Positions 1 through 8,233 of a stretch of DNA of 11,174 nt are shown one piece after another. Position 1 is the first letter of the stretch. Each line of letters starts with the position of its first letter. Made by a program: the position numbers and the translations under genes. Source of the stretch: Zelonia costaricensis (lineage: Eukaryota; Euglenozoa; Kinetoplastea; Trypanosomatida; Trypanosomatidae); NCBI GenBank assembly GCA_030849075.1, contig JASAOO010002847.1, forward strand, positions 1 to 11,174, in the 5' to 3' direction. The notes below the pieces were generated by a model that saw only the letters and a program-made list of their open reading frames with translations, did not search any database and was not told the DNA's origin.

Positions 1-48
1 AGGCTGCACCGCCGCGCACTCGCGCATCAGCGCATCCACATCGGCCAT
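1..48 (-). CDS. M20-family amidohydrolase, copy A (N-terminal 16 codons only)
   Basis: Reading leftward from the ATG at 46-48 gives MADVDALMRECAAVQP, which then runs off the left edge. It aligns without gaps to the start of copies B and C ([16 protein letters not shown]), so this is the start of a further member of the array and the most downstream in transcription order. It differs from B and C at residues 4, 9, 12, 15 and 16, far more than B and C differ from each other in this stretch, so it is a more diverged paralogue. The ATG is the first on the minus strand after a predicted splice acceptor at 211-212, and the leader between them has no ATG. Metal-binding motifs lie outside the window, so activity cannot be judged. 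The identification rests on 16 residues plus position and spacing. Confidence 0.82.
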   Translation of the reverse strand, partial: MADVDALMRECAAVQP

Positions 49-210
49 GGCGACAGCGCGTGCGAGAGAAGAGCGGCGCGCGGAGAGAAACAGGAACGGA
101 CACCGACACGATAGCCGCCCAAGAACAATGCGGCGTGCACGCGCAGGGCCTCCTCGAAGTGCTCGATCAGCGCCGTGGACGTGACCGAGTTCAGAACGCC
201 GCTTCTTTCC

Positions 211-238
211 CTGAAGACGGGAGTAAGCGAGGGGGGGC
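211..238 (-). promoter_or_regulatory. Candidate trans-splice acceptor and pyrimidine tract for copy A
   Basis: On the minus strand the stretch reads as a C/T-rich run (CCCCCCCTCGCTTACTCCC, then GTCTTCAG). The first AG after the tract is at 212-211. This would give a 162-nt leader to the ATG at 48 with no ATG inside it. Trypanosomatid mRNAs receive the spliced leader at the first suitable AG after a pyrimidine tract, so the form fits. The AG-free 101 nt directly upstream of the start (49-149) rules out an acceptor closer to the ATG. The site is predicted from pattern only. Confidence 0.45.
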
Positions 239-1092
239 ACGCTGGGCACGACACGTGAAATTGTGTATTGAAGATAGAGAGCGTGCGTGCGTGCTTAACC
301 CAAGGGCGCCGTGGAGAAACAGGGGGGAGTGACGGACGGCGTGCAGCAACGCTTCACACAGACACACGCACGCACAGAGAACTGAGCGAAATGCCGCGAG
401 CGACACGAGCTCAACGATGCACGTAAGGCAGCTGCACGCGTACGCGACTGCGGCCTTCGTTCTTCTCGTTGAGAGAGGCGAGATGAGCGATAAGAAGGCA
501 AAGTGCGCACGAGGCCAGCGAGCGATGACGACGATACAGTGGGATAAGACGCAAAGCTGAAGCAGCGAGTGGGGCTGGACGTTTGAGTGTGTGTGTGGGT
601 GGGTGACCGCGTAGCACGGGAGCGGCAGCTGCACGTTCAACTCACTCACTCACTCTTCTTCTCAATCAGGACACAACGGGGAGGCGGAGTGGAGGGTGGA
701 AGCGCTAAGCGGTGAGTGCGAGAGCGAGCTGAACGCGGTGCGGCATGAGGGGGGGTGAGGGGGTGCCATGCAGTGTTGACATCGCCGCCGTGGTGCGCGA
801 AGAGAGAAGGACACAAACCGGCAAATCAAGGTAAAGGGGCGGGAGATGTGAAGGGGGGGAGCGAGTAGCGGTCAGCAGGAGCGGGGCGAGGGTTGCCACG
901 GGGGCCGGTTTGGAGAAGCCTCCCGCTGCCGTTCCGCCCACGTATCACCGCAGAGCGCCTGCTGGGAGGGAGGAGCGGTGCAGGTGAGTCAGGGGAGGGG
1001 GAATGAGGAAACACAGCGTGACCCGGTTCGACACTGACAATGTGGGTTGGGGGGTACGACAGCGTGCAGACACGTAGGTACATGCTGGAGCC

Positions 1093-1117
1093 TGTGTGTG
1101 TGTGTGTGCGTGTGTGT
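1093..1117. repeat. GT/TG microsatellite
   Basis: A TG-repeat on the + strand with one C interruption, so CA-type in the minus-strand transcript. A shorter 11-nt GT run lies at 587-597. These are the only clear GT-polarity tracts in spacer 1, and both lie on the side nearer the copy A start. Confidence 0.9.
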
Positions 1118-1143
1118 TCAGAGGCCGGTGTCGATGAAGATAT

Positions 1144-1160
1144 GGGGGGCGGGGGGAGGG
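1144..1160 (+). other. G-rich tract with quadruplex potential
   Basis: Six G, one C, six G, one A and three G in a row. The long runs can be split into four G-triplets, so a G-quadruplex is possible in the + strand (template for the minus-strand transcript). The RNA itself would be C-rich here. No function can be assigned. Confidence 0.4.
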
Positions 1161-1610
1161 CAGAGGTCGGCAGGGCTCCAGCCCGACGTGGAGCCGCGCT
1201 GGCCAGCCCCCCTTCGCCCTCATGTGCTCTACACCCCCCCCTAGCCCCGACATCGACTTCCTTCCGTGCATCGCACCCTCTTCACCGGTGACGTTACGCG
1301 TCGGCGCTCATATCTGCTTTCTTGTTCGCTTCGTCGTGTTCGCCTCACGCAACTCAAGGATTGCGAGAGTGCCGTATTCGCACACACGCACATCTTAGCG
1401 CGCCGCTCCGCCGCCCCCACAAAAGCACAAGTGAAGAACGAAGAAAACGGAATTAACACAACACAGAAGGGGGAGAGAGAAGCGAAGTCGATACACAACA
1501 GCTCGGGCGAGACGGGAAGAAGTAAAGACACGAACCGGTGAAGTGGGCTTCAAGTGGCGAACCCCCGGGGAAACCGCGTCCCGCGAGGGCACTCCCATGC
1601 CAGCACAATA

Positions 1611-1629
1611 CACACACACACACACACAC
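1611..1629. repeat. CA microsatellite
   Basis: An uninterrupted CA repeat on the + strand, which would be UG-type in the minus-strand transcript. It is the first CA-polarity tract met moving away from the copy A start. Confidence 0.9.
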
Positions 1630-1818
1630 CCACCCGATCGACATAAGTGACGAAACAGGTGAGGAGAGAGACCAGATGGGACGATAATAGGAAAGGCGGG
1701 TGAGGATGCAGACACACACTCACACAGACACAGACACGGAATCAACACACACAACAGCACGCTCGCGGAGAACAGTGCGAAGGAGAGGTGCAGTGCGACA
1801 GGGACACACACCCACGAC

Positions 1819-1820
<2 letters not shown>

Positions 1821-1856
<36 letters not shown>
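1821..1856. repeat. (CA)18 microsatellite
   Basis: Eighteen uninterrupted CA units, the longest perfect dinucleotide array in the window. In the transcript of the array it would be (UG)18. It accounts for the Cys-Val run in the overlapping spurious sense-strand frame. Confidence 0.95.
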
Positions 1857-1858
<2 letters not shown>

Positions 1859-2456
1859 TGCGTTTTAGTAGGGTGAACGTGTCGGTGATGGTGTCCAGTT
1901 CGGCACAAACCACAAAAAAAATCGCTAAGAACTTATAAGAAGAGAGAGAAGTGCAGTGACGTTGGTCAGGCACTCGCTGGGACGCACACAACACCCGCCC
2001 AAGCGGGTGCGAGGCGGACCCTGCGCGTAAAACAAGCGTGTACGTGGAGTGCTCATAGGAGGCAGATACACACACACACGCGTGGCGTTGACACGGTGCG
2101 TTGGAGGAGGGGAGGGGGTGTTGGAAGGTAGAGTGCACGATAGACACCGCGGTTGCCCTGGACACACACAAGAAAGACGAGCGCTGCAGGGGAACGACGT
2201 TGGGTCGCTGCTGGCCAAATGCAGTCCAGGAAAGACATGAAGCGGGGCGAGAAGGAGCGTGGGAGGAGGAACCCGCGTACGAGCGTGAGAGGGCGACCGC
2301 AGTTCTATCACGACGTGCGCGGAGGGGAGCGTGGCGCTCGAGTGCCGTCACCTCGTTAGCCCCACCACCACCACCCTCCTTCCAACACATCCTCAAGACT
2401 CGCCATCCGCCCGGGGTAGACTCGTGAGGAGAAGACCGGAAGCATGTGCACGCATG

Positions 2457-2470
2457 CACACACACACACA
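2457..2470. repeat. CA microsatellite followed by CGCA repeats
   Basis: Seven CA units continue into CGCACGCACGCAC-type sequence up to about 2483. It lies on the copy B side of spacer 1, in the probable 3' UTR of copy B. Confidence 0.85.
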
Positions 2471-2923
2471 CGCACGCACGCACTCACGCACAGCCGCGCG
2501 CAGCCCAGCAGTTCCAGCCACCCGCCCTTGTGCCCTTTTCGTCCGTCTCTCGAGCGAATCTCGTCGCCCTTTCTCACGTGTACGCGCGCACACGCGTCTG
2601 CGCCGGACGGGAAGAGCACTAGCGCCACGGGGACAGTGCGGGGCTGCACACAATGCAAAGGTGGTGGAGACGCACCGGCACAGCGGAGTTGCACACGATC
2701 ACTGACGTTGCTGAGAACAGAGCACTCAGGGTGGGCCGACCTCCTCGCGAGTGACATCTGAATCAACTGAGAGTGCCGCGGGGGCCCGTTCCAGGATCGA
2801 GGCGGCCGTTCACGCTCTCCTCCCGCGCCCGGCCTTCCTCGACCCACAAGTCCGCCGACGGATCCATGAGCCTGCAGCAGTACCAACCAACCCTTCCCCC
2901 TCCCCACCTTCTCACGTGGACAC

Positions 2924-4147
2924 CTACGCGCTCGCCTCGCTGTCCATCAGCTCGTGGTACACGAACGCCGTGTGCACCCGCGCACCAAGCGGCAGCGCAT
3001 CCTCGTTGGCCCGAAAGCGGCACGTGTGCAGCCCCTCCACCGGCCCCTTCATCGCCGACGCATCGCCGCAGCCGAACCACAGGAAGCAGCCCGGCGCCTC
3101 AGTCAGGTAGCCCGAGAAGTCCTCACCGCCGAACGCCGCGTGCGGCACCTCCGCGACATGCTGGTCACCGCCCAGCGCACGGCGGGCCATCTTGCGCACC
3201 ACGTCCGTCACCGCAGGGTCGTTGATCACCATGTCGTAGCCGTACTGGTAGTCGATCGTGTACTCCGCGCCATGCGCAGCCGTCACACCCTTCACGATCT
3301 GCTCGATCGAGTCGTGCACCTTCGCGCGTGCCTCCTTGTCCTGCGACCGCACCGTGCCCAGCAGCTTCACCTCGTCCGGGATCACGTTGTGGCTCTCGTT
3401 CGGCCCCGTCGTCATCGTCGGGATCGACACCACCGGCGCCACCTTCGGGTCGATCTTGCGCGACACAATCGTCTGGATCGCCGTCACCACCTCCGCCGCA
3501 ATCGGCACGGGGTCCACAAGGTGCTGCGGCGTCGACGCGTGACCGCCACGCCCGCGCACGTGAATCGTGAAGCAGTCGCTGAAGCTCGTCAAGTCGCCGT
3601 TCTTCACCGCGGCGTACCCCGCAGGGATTTGGGGAACGGAGTGCATCCCGAAGACGCACTTCACGCCGCTCATCACGTCAGCCTTGACGAGCTCCACCGC
3701 GCCACCCGGCGGCACCTCTTCTGCGTGCTGGAAGATGAACCGCACCGTGCCCTTGATCTCGCCCGAGTGCGCGCACAGCACCTTCGCAGCGCCCAGCAGC
3801 ATCGCCGTGTGCGTGTCGTGCCCGCACGCGTGCATCACGTTCGGCACGCACGACTTGAACGGCACGTCCGTCTCCTCCTGCAGCGGCAGCGCGTCGATGT
3901 CCGCACGCAGCGCAACCGTCGGCCCCGCACCCGCGCCGCCCACGAGGTCCGCCACAACAGCCGTCGGCACCGGCTGCGACACCCGCAGCGCCGCGCACTC
4001 GAAGCCCGCCAGCACAGACATGATGTACGCAGCCGTCTGGTGCTCCTGGAAGGACAGCTCGGGGTGCTGGTGGATGTGCCGGCGCCACGTCACGATCTCG
4101 TCCTTCGCGGCGGAGCACTCCGCCATCAGCGCGTCGAAGTCGGCCAT
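2924..4147 (-). CDS. M20D-like metallo-amidohydrolase (aminoacylase type), copy B, complete
   Basis: A 407-residue protein from ATG 4147 to TAG 2924. It probably hydrolyses the amide bond of N-acyl amino acids or similar conjugates; the substrate cannot be read from sequence. Expected M20D landmarks occur in order: RADIDALP (81-88); MHACGHDTH (105-113) with metal ligands Cys108 and His110; the FQHAEE segment with probable catalytic base Glu143 and ligand Glu144; GMHS with ligand His169; RGRGGHAS, whose His203 is at the place where family members reach into the partner's active site; GGEDF (340-344); and EGLHT with ligand His374. Residues about 187-300 should form the dimerisation domain, flanked by the two halves of the catalytic domain. 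No signal peptide, membrane segment, PTS1 or PTS2 is evident, so a cytosolic site is likely. The frame stays open upstream to a TTG at 4187-4189, but MADFDALM is the first ATG and is shared by A and C. Codons 1-144 and 193-270 nearly match copy C; 145-192 and the C-terminal part do not. Confidence 0.95.
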   Translation of the reverse strand: MADFDALMAECSAAKDEIVTWRRHIHQHPELSFQEHQTAAYIMSVLAGFECAALRVSQPVPTAVVADLVGGAGAGPTVALRADIDALPLQEETDVPFKSCVPNVMHACGHDTHTAMLLGAAKVLCAHSGEIKGTVRFIFQHAEEVPPGGAVELVKADVMSGVKCVFGMHSVPQIPAGYAAVKNGDLTSFSDCFTIHVRGRGGHASTPQHLVDPVPIAAEVVTAIQTIVSRKIDPKVAPVVSIPTMTTGPNESHNVIPDEVKLLGTVRSQDKEARAKVHDSIEQIVKGVTAAHGAEYTIDYQYGYDMVINDPAVTDVVRKMARRALGGDQHVAEVPHAAFGGEDFSGYLTEAPGCFLWFGCGDASAMKGPVEGLHTCRFRANEDALPLGARVHTAFVYHELMDSEASA

Positions 4148-4270
4148 AAGAGAGAGAGAGCGAGTGAGTGTGTGTGTAGAGGTGGGCAAGAGGTGTTCGA
4201 GCGACCGAGGAAGGGTGTGTGCAGGGGAAAGGGAAAGGGAAGGTGAGGCACACGCGCAGCGAACACGTCA

Positions 4271-4284
4271 GCACTGCGCAGTCA
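4271..4284. repeat. 14-nt direct repeat with inner palindrome, unit 1
   Basis: GCACTGCGCAGTCA occurs here and again at 4491-4504, 220 nt further on. Both contain the perfect 10-bp palindrome ACTGCGCAGT. This unit lies just inside the predicted 5' leader of copy B, close to the splice acceptor. The match is by eye, and I found no third copy. Confidence 0.6.
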
Positions 4285-4292
4285 GAGTGACG

Positions 4293-4350
4293 CTGCAAAC
4301 AACACAAGAGAGAAGATGAAGTCGGTACGACGCAGAAGAGAAAGAGGGCA
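4293..4350 (-). promoter_or_regulatory. Candidate trans-splice acceptor and pyrimidine tract for copy B
   Basis: On the minus strand, CCCTCTTTCTCTTCTG (4333-4348) is followed by a T-rich, AG-free stretch ending TTGTGTTGTTTGCAG, with the first AG at 4294-4293. Splicing there gives a 145-nt leader (4292-4148) without an ATG, so the ATG at 4147 would be the first in the mature mRNA. A second pyrimidine tract near 4215-4236 has no AG between it and the start codon, so it cannot define an acceptor itself. This is the clearest of the three predicted acceptors. Confidence 0.55.
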
Positions 4351-4377
4351 ACAGCGAGTAAGAGCGAACTGGCTGCC

Positions 4378-4401
4378 GTGATGTCCGTGTAAGTGCGTGT
4401 G
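4378..4401. repeat. Shared spacer element, copy upstream of gene B
   Basis: This 24-nt stretch matches 8629-8652 upstream of copy C with two mismatches; the core TGTCCGTGTAAGTGCG (4382-4397) is identical. It ends about 231 nt upstream of the copy B ATG, outside the predicted mature leader. It is one of the few sequence matches between the otherwise unrelated upstream regions of B and C, so it may be a remnant of the original duplication or a retained processing element. Confidence 0.5.
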
Positions 4402-4421
4402 TGTGTGGGGGGGGGGGGGGG
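4395..4421. repeat. GT repeat followed by a run of 15 G
   Basis: A short GT tract runs directly into fifteen consecutive G (4407-4421). The RNA would carry C15 followed by CA repeats. Runs of this length are prone to slippage, so the exact count may vary between reads or strains. Confidence 0.9.
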
Positions 4422-4490
4422 CCAAGACAGACAATGCAGTGGAGGGACAAGAAAGATAGGAGGGCGATGAGGCACAAGTGGCGCGACAGC

Positions 4491-4504
4491 GCACTGCGCA
4501 GTCA
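4491..4504. repeat. 14-nt direct repeat with inner palindrome, unit 2
   Basis: Second occurrence of GCACTGCGCAGTCA (first at 4271-4284), again containing the ACTGCGCAGT palindrome. It lies upstream of the predicted acceptor for copy B, so the pair brackets the acceptor and its pyrimidine tract. Confidence 0.6.
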
Positions 4505-4830
4505 AGCGCACAAGCGTCGTTCTTCGAGGTCGGCGGGCGTGTGAAGCATCGACTCCGCATCCCATCCGGTGCGTGCATGTCGACTTTGGGAGGACTCCGA
4601 ACTGCTGCGAAAGGCGGTAGGGACAGGGCTCGAGCTAAGCGCGCACGTGCAAACCACAGAGAGGGACGACAAGTACGCCCTGCGCGGAGGTGTGAGTGCA
4701 GGGGGGAATGGGGGGGACGGCGAGGGCGTCTACTAATAGCCTGCGCAGGTGGTCACCGCACGTGGGCGAGAGAAGAAGAGGCTGCGAACCCCAAGAGCGC
4801 ACACGGCGAGCTTCTCATGCAGTTGATTCC

Positions 4831-4855
4831 TGTGTGTGTGTGTGTATGTGTGTGT
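4831..4855. repeat. GT microsatellite
   Basis: A TG repeat on the + strand with one A interruption. It is the last GT-polarity tract in spacer 2 before the polarity changes to CA at 5191. Confidence 0.9.
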
Positions 4856-5190
4856 TGATCTGGGTGCTTGTGTGGTGCGCCACACAACGAGGACACACCG
4901 CGGGGGGTCCACCCCCAGTCTCTTATCTCTATGGGAGAGAGGAGGTCCGCGTTGTGGCTTTGCAACCCGGCGTCGCCGTCAGCGCCACATCGTCACCGCC
5001 GTGCCGCTTCGTCCCACCTGCGCGCTTGCACGTCTGCCCGCGTCTCGCCCACCGCCGCCGCGTTCGTGCGGGTGGTGGTAGGAGGCCATGAGCGAGGAGG
5101 CAGAGGGGCAGCACCCGCGCGTCCGTCAAGGCACTTGGAAGGAGTGCGCAGCGGAGGCGTGTGACGTCGTGAGGCGGCCCACCGACACAA

Positions 5191-5217
<27 letters not shown>
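5191..5217. repeat. AC microsatellite
   Basis: A 27-nt uninterrupted AC repeat followed by AGAAAAAAAAAC-type sequence on the + strand. In the transcript it becomes a U-run followed by a UG repeat, a plausible 3' UTR or processing feature of copy C, although no function is shown. Confidence 0.92.
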
Positions 5218-5221
<4 letters not shown>

Positions 5222-5741
5222 AAAAAACGTGCGCTGCTGGGATCGACAAGTCAGAGCCCACGAGGCCTTGAAAGAAGAGAAAACAGGAAGAATCGCGACT
5301 TGGGAGGGGGTCGCCAACACGAGAAAGAGGCGATCAGTACAGGCAAGGAGGTCAGTAGAGAGAGAGAGCGAGAGAGAAGAGGGGGAAGAAGGAAACACTG
5401 GGAAGGGTGCGCCACACCGACAGCGCGCGAGTGGGAGGGGGGGGGCAAAGATAACACGCTGGGAAGGGCAGTGATGTGGGTCTGGAAGCGCCTTGTACGT
5501 GACGACAGCGGTGGCGGTATTGGGGGGTGAGGGGGGGGACACGAATGAAGCCCGCGTCGTCGACACGGGTGGAGGATGCTGTGAAAGCACAACTACCGAA
5601 AAGAACAAGAGACGCACCATTGCCACAACGCAGCATCCAAGCCGATGCGAGGTGGTTTGAGAAAGAGAGAGAACGATAGCAAGCGATGGCGCCGTCTTCA
5701 CGGAGGGCTGCGTACAGCACTGAGAAACACAGTCAAGCACG

Positions 5742-5776
5742 CACACACACACAGACACACACAGAGACACACACTT
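5742..5776. repeat. Imperfect CA microsatellite
   Basis: CA repeats interrupted by CAGA units. A further perfect CA run is at 6103-6118. Both have the same polarity as the other tracts on the copy C side of spacer 2. Confidence 0.85.
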
Positions 5777-6294
5777 GCCTACGGTAGGCGGGTGCACAAA
5801 GCACGGCCATCACGAGCTCACTGCGCGTGGGAGTTACCGGGGGGAAAACGAAAAGAAAGCAAACTGCATCTCCGCAGAGAAGAAGGAAGACATCAACTCT
5901 GCAGGCGTACAACAGGACGAACACAAAGAGGGGAGAGACGACGGGAGAAAACAGTGATGAGGACGATCATCGCCTCAGCAGGCGCCGTGGCGTTCCTGAG
6001 CGGAGGGCAGAGAAGAGGAAGGCACGGTAGCGGGCTGGCGAGCGCTTCTAGCAGGCACACACAGAGGCCTGCCATCCCGTGAAGTCGTGCCACATATCCA
6101 ACCACACACACACACACAAATGCGAACATGCGAATACGGCGCCTGCGGCAACTATACAAGAAGAAGAGAGTCGCAACGAGGACATGTAACGGAATGAGCA
6201 CAAGCGAGGGTGGCACGGACGAGGCCGTGACGCGGCGGTACGCAGAGCGTAAACCAGCGACGCGTGGAGTCGACAAGCACTTCGCGCTGCGCCG

Positions 6295-6309
6295 CCCCCC
6301 CCCCCCCCC
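6295..6309. repeat. Run of 15 C
   Basis: Fifteen consecutive C on the + strand, giving G15 in the minus-strand transcript. A second run of twelve C lies at 6475-6486. Both would fall in the probable 3' UTR or intergenic region behind copy C and could form G-rich RNA structure. Confidence 0.9.
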
Positions 6310-6689
6310 GTGCGCAGAGGGCGAGCATCCATCTCCATCAGAAAAGAGGGACGAAGGGCAGCAGGCCTTCTTTCCCACGAGCGCGAGGAAGTGCCAAGGT
6401 ACTGTTCAGCAGAGGACAGCGCATGCACAGAGACACACACGTCCGCGTACGCCCCGCGCACCTGCCATCCCTAGCCCCCCCCCCCCGCCTCCAGTCCTCC
6501 CGTCCTTGACTCGACGCCAGCGCTACCCAGCTGGTTGCAGCTGCTACCAAGAGAAGAAGGAAGAAGTGAAACCAACAACAAGGAGGTAGGGCGATGGAGC
6601 GGCGAAGCGGGGCACGTCTGAACGGCGGCGTGAAAGCAGGTGATGACGTGAACCACTTTTTTCCCGTTGCGAGCTTGCCGCAGGCTGCT

Positions 6690-6900
6690 GCTTGGAACGC
6701 ACGGCGCCACGCGAAAGGATGGCAGAGACGCAGGGCGACGGAGTCGAGTGCGCGGGTCTGCGCAACCCACTGAGGTGAGCACAGCTGGGAGCGCCGAATG
6801 CAGGCATTGCAGACCCACTGCGGTGGTGGTGGACTCTCCAGCCCTGGAGGGCCACGCGGTGGTGCGTGCATCACTCCAGCCTCCACACACTGAGCATGAC
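6690..6900. other. Low-repeat block near copy C 3' end; possible degenerate retroposon (SIDER-like)
   Basis: Unlike the rest of spacer 2, this block lacks dinucleotide runs and has a mixed composition. It shares the 15-mer CGCACGGCGCCACGC (6698-6712) with the end of spacer 3 (10367-10381). Leishmania 3' UTRs often carry short degenerate retroposons of the SIDER families, about 0.5 kb long, and the position just behind copy C fits. I cannot recall the SIDER consensus with certainty, so this is a candidate only. It may simply be unique UTR sequence. Confidence 0.2.
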
Positions 6901-6997
6901 GAGAGCAAAAGGAATATGCTTCTCGAGCTCCTGATCAACAAGAGGGAGAAGTGCGCATCGCACACACTCTACATCCCACGAAAACAGGATGCACGCG

Positions 6998-8233
6998 CTA
7001 CTTCACCGAAGCAGCATCTTCGCCGCCCATCAGCTCGTAGTAGACGAAGCCCGTGTGCATCCGCGCGCCAATGGGCAGCACATCCTCATTCACGTAGAAC
7101 TTCGCCGTGTGGAGACCGGCGACGTCGCCCTGCCTCAGCCTCGCCGCATCGCCGCAGCCGATGCCCAGGAAGGAGCCAGGCACCTCTGTGAGATACGCCG
7201 AGAAGTCCTCACTCCCGTGCGCGGCGCTAGGCACCTCCACAAGAGCCTTGTCCGAGCCCAACGCGCGGCGGGCCATCTTGCGCACCACGTCCGTCACCGC
7301 AGGGTCGTTCATCACCGCCGCGTAGCCGTTCACAAACTCGAAGCGGTACTCCGCGCCATGCGCAGCCGTCACACCCTTCACGATCTGCTCCAGCAGCACC
7401 GGCACCTGCGCGCGGACGTCGTTGTCCTGCGACCGCACCGTGCCCAGCAGCTTCACCTCGTCCGGGATCACGTTGTGGCTCTCGTTCGGCCCCGTCGTCA
7501 TCGTCGGGATCGACACCACCGGCACCACCTTCGGGTCGATCTTGCGCGACACAATCGTCTGGATCGCCGTCACCACCTCCGCCGCAATCGGCACGGGGTC
7601 CACAAGGTGCTGCGGCGTCGACGCGTGACCGCCACGCCCGCGCACGTGAATCGTGAAGCGATCACTGCAGCTCGACATCGCGCCGTTCTTCGTTCCACAG
7701 ACACCCGCAGGGATTTGGGGAACCACGTGCATGCCGAAAATGCACTTGACGCCTTTCATCACTCCGAGCTGCACAAGCTCAGCCGCACCACCCGGCCCCT
7801 TCTCCTCCGCGTGCTGGAAGATGAACCGCACCGTGCCCTTGATCTCGCCCGCGTGCGCGCACAGCACCTTCGCAGCGCCCAGCAGCATGGTCGTGTGCGT
7901 GTCGTGCCCGCACGCGTGCATCACGTTCGGCACGCACGACTTGAACGGCACGTCCGTCTCCTCCTGCAGCGGCAGCGCGTCGATGTCCGCACGCAGCGCA
8001 ACCGTCGGCCCCGCACCCGCGCCGCCCACGAGGTCCGCCACAACAGCCGTCGGCACCGGCTGCGACACCCGCAGCGCCGCGCACTCGAAGCCCGCCAGCA
8101 CAGACATGATGTACGCAGCCGTCTCGTGCTCCTGGAAGGACAGCTCGGGGTGCTGGTGGATGTGCCGGCGCCACGCCACGATCTCGTCCTTCGCGGCGGA
8201 GCACTCCGCCATCAGCGCGTCGAAGTCGGCCAT
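6998..8233 (-). CDS. M20D-like metallo-amidohydrolase (aminoacylase type), copy C, complete
   Basis: A 411-residue protein from ATG 8233 to TAG 6998, with the same domain plan as copy B. Metal ligands are Cys108, His110, Glu144, His169 and His375; the probable catalytic base is Glu143; His203 lies in the dimerisation domain. Relative to B it has one extra residue before the last ligand and a C-terminus ending DAASVK. That ending is not a glycosomal PTS1 signal, and no signal peptide is seen. Codons 1-144 differ from B only at T20A, Q37E, A115T and S128A, and codons 193-270 only at A237V. By contrast 18 of 48 residues differ at 145-192, around the His169 ligand, and the C-terminal catalytic half is diverged (GSEDF in place of GGEDF; FLGIG in place of FLWFG). 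This pattern suggests the same chemistry on a different substrate. An in-frame TTG at 8267-8269 extends the frame but is not credible as a start. Confidence 0.95.
   Translation of the reverse strand: MADFDALMAECSAAKDEIVAWRRHIHQHPELSFQEHETAAYIMSVLAGFECAALRVSQPVPTAVVADLVGGAGAGPTVALRADIDALPLQEETDVPFKSCVPNVMHACGHDTHTTMLLGAAKVLCAHAGEIKGTVRFIFQHAEEKGPGGAAELVQLGVMKGVKCIFGMHVVPQIPAGVCGTKNGAMSSCSDRFTIHVRGRGGHASTPQHLVDPVPIAAEVVTAIQTIVSRKIDPKVVPVVSIPTMTTGPNESHNVIPDEVKLLGTVRSQDNDVRAQVPVLLEQIVKGVTAAHGAEYRFEFVNGYAAVMNDPAVTDVVRKMARRALGSDKALVEVPSAAHGSEDFSAYLTEVPGSFLGIGCGDAARLRQGDVAGLHTAKFYVNEDVLPIGARMHTGFVYYELMGGEDAASVK

Larger units (their letters stand above)
49..2923. other. Spacer 1, between copy B stop and copy A start; no supported gene
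   Basis: This 2875-nt stretch should hold the 3' UTR of copy B, the intergenic processing region and the 5' UTR of copy A. It is rich in simple sequence: GT tracts on the + strand near 587-597 and 1093-1117, CA tracts at 1611-1629, 1821-1856 and 2457-2470, and G runs near 743-757, 855-861 and 1144-1160. About 2560-2923, next to the copy B stop, is less repetitive and shows short matches to the end of spacer 3, for example AGCACTCAGGG at 2721-2731 and 10382-10392. A sense-strand frame open over 1395-2483 is dominated by Cys-Val and Ser-Cys runs read out of the dinucleotide repeats, with no domain signature, so I do not call it a gene. Confidence 0.8.
4148..6997. other. Spacer 2, between copy C stop and copy B start; no supported gene
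   Basis: This 2850-nt stretch should contain the 3' UTR of copy C and the 5' UTR of copy B. The first 150 nt are a purine-rich + strand (pyrimidine-rich in RNA) leader. Then follow GT tracts plus a 15-G run (4395-4421), another GT tract (4831-4855), then CA tracts (5191-5217, 5742-5776, 6103-6118), C runs (6295-6309, 6475-6486) and a less repetitive block from about 6690 to 6900. G-rich runs lie near 5434-5446 and 5522-5538. Open frames here (for example 5126-5797 and 6338-6886 on the minus strand) are Cys/Val/Ser/Pro-rich without recognisable domains and are not called. Confidence 0.8.

Noticed and set aside
1611..2480. A CRISPR-like or satellite array formed by the repeated CA tracts.
   Set aside because: The tracts vary in length and spacing, the flanks are not repeated, and the genome type is eukaryotic.
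1395..2483. A 362-residue sense-strand open frame in spacer 1.
   Set aside because: Dominated by Cys-Val and Ser-Cys runs translated from CA/GT repeats, with no domain, and the region fits a UTR. The open length is explained by the lack of stop codons in the repeats.
4148..4189. N-terminal extension of copy B by 14 residues.
   Set aside because: The extension begins at TTG, lies in repeat-like leader sequence, is unrelated to the copy C extension, and the shared MADFDALM start is the first ATG.
2954..4246. A 430-residue open frame on the + strand opposite copy B.
   Set aside because: It is an antisense shadow of GC-rich codons (Arg, His, Leu and Val-rich, no domain). A similar shadow opposite copy C mirrors it only because the sense genes are homologous.
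5126..5797. A 223-residue sense-strand frame in spacer 2.
   Set aside because: Ser, Cys, Val and Pro-rich, reads through a CA repeat, and has no recognisable motif.
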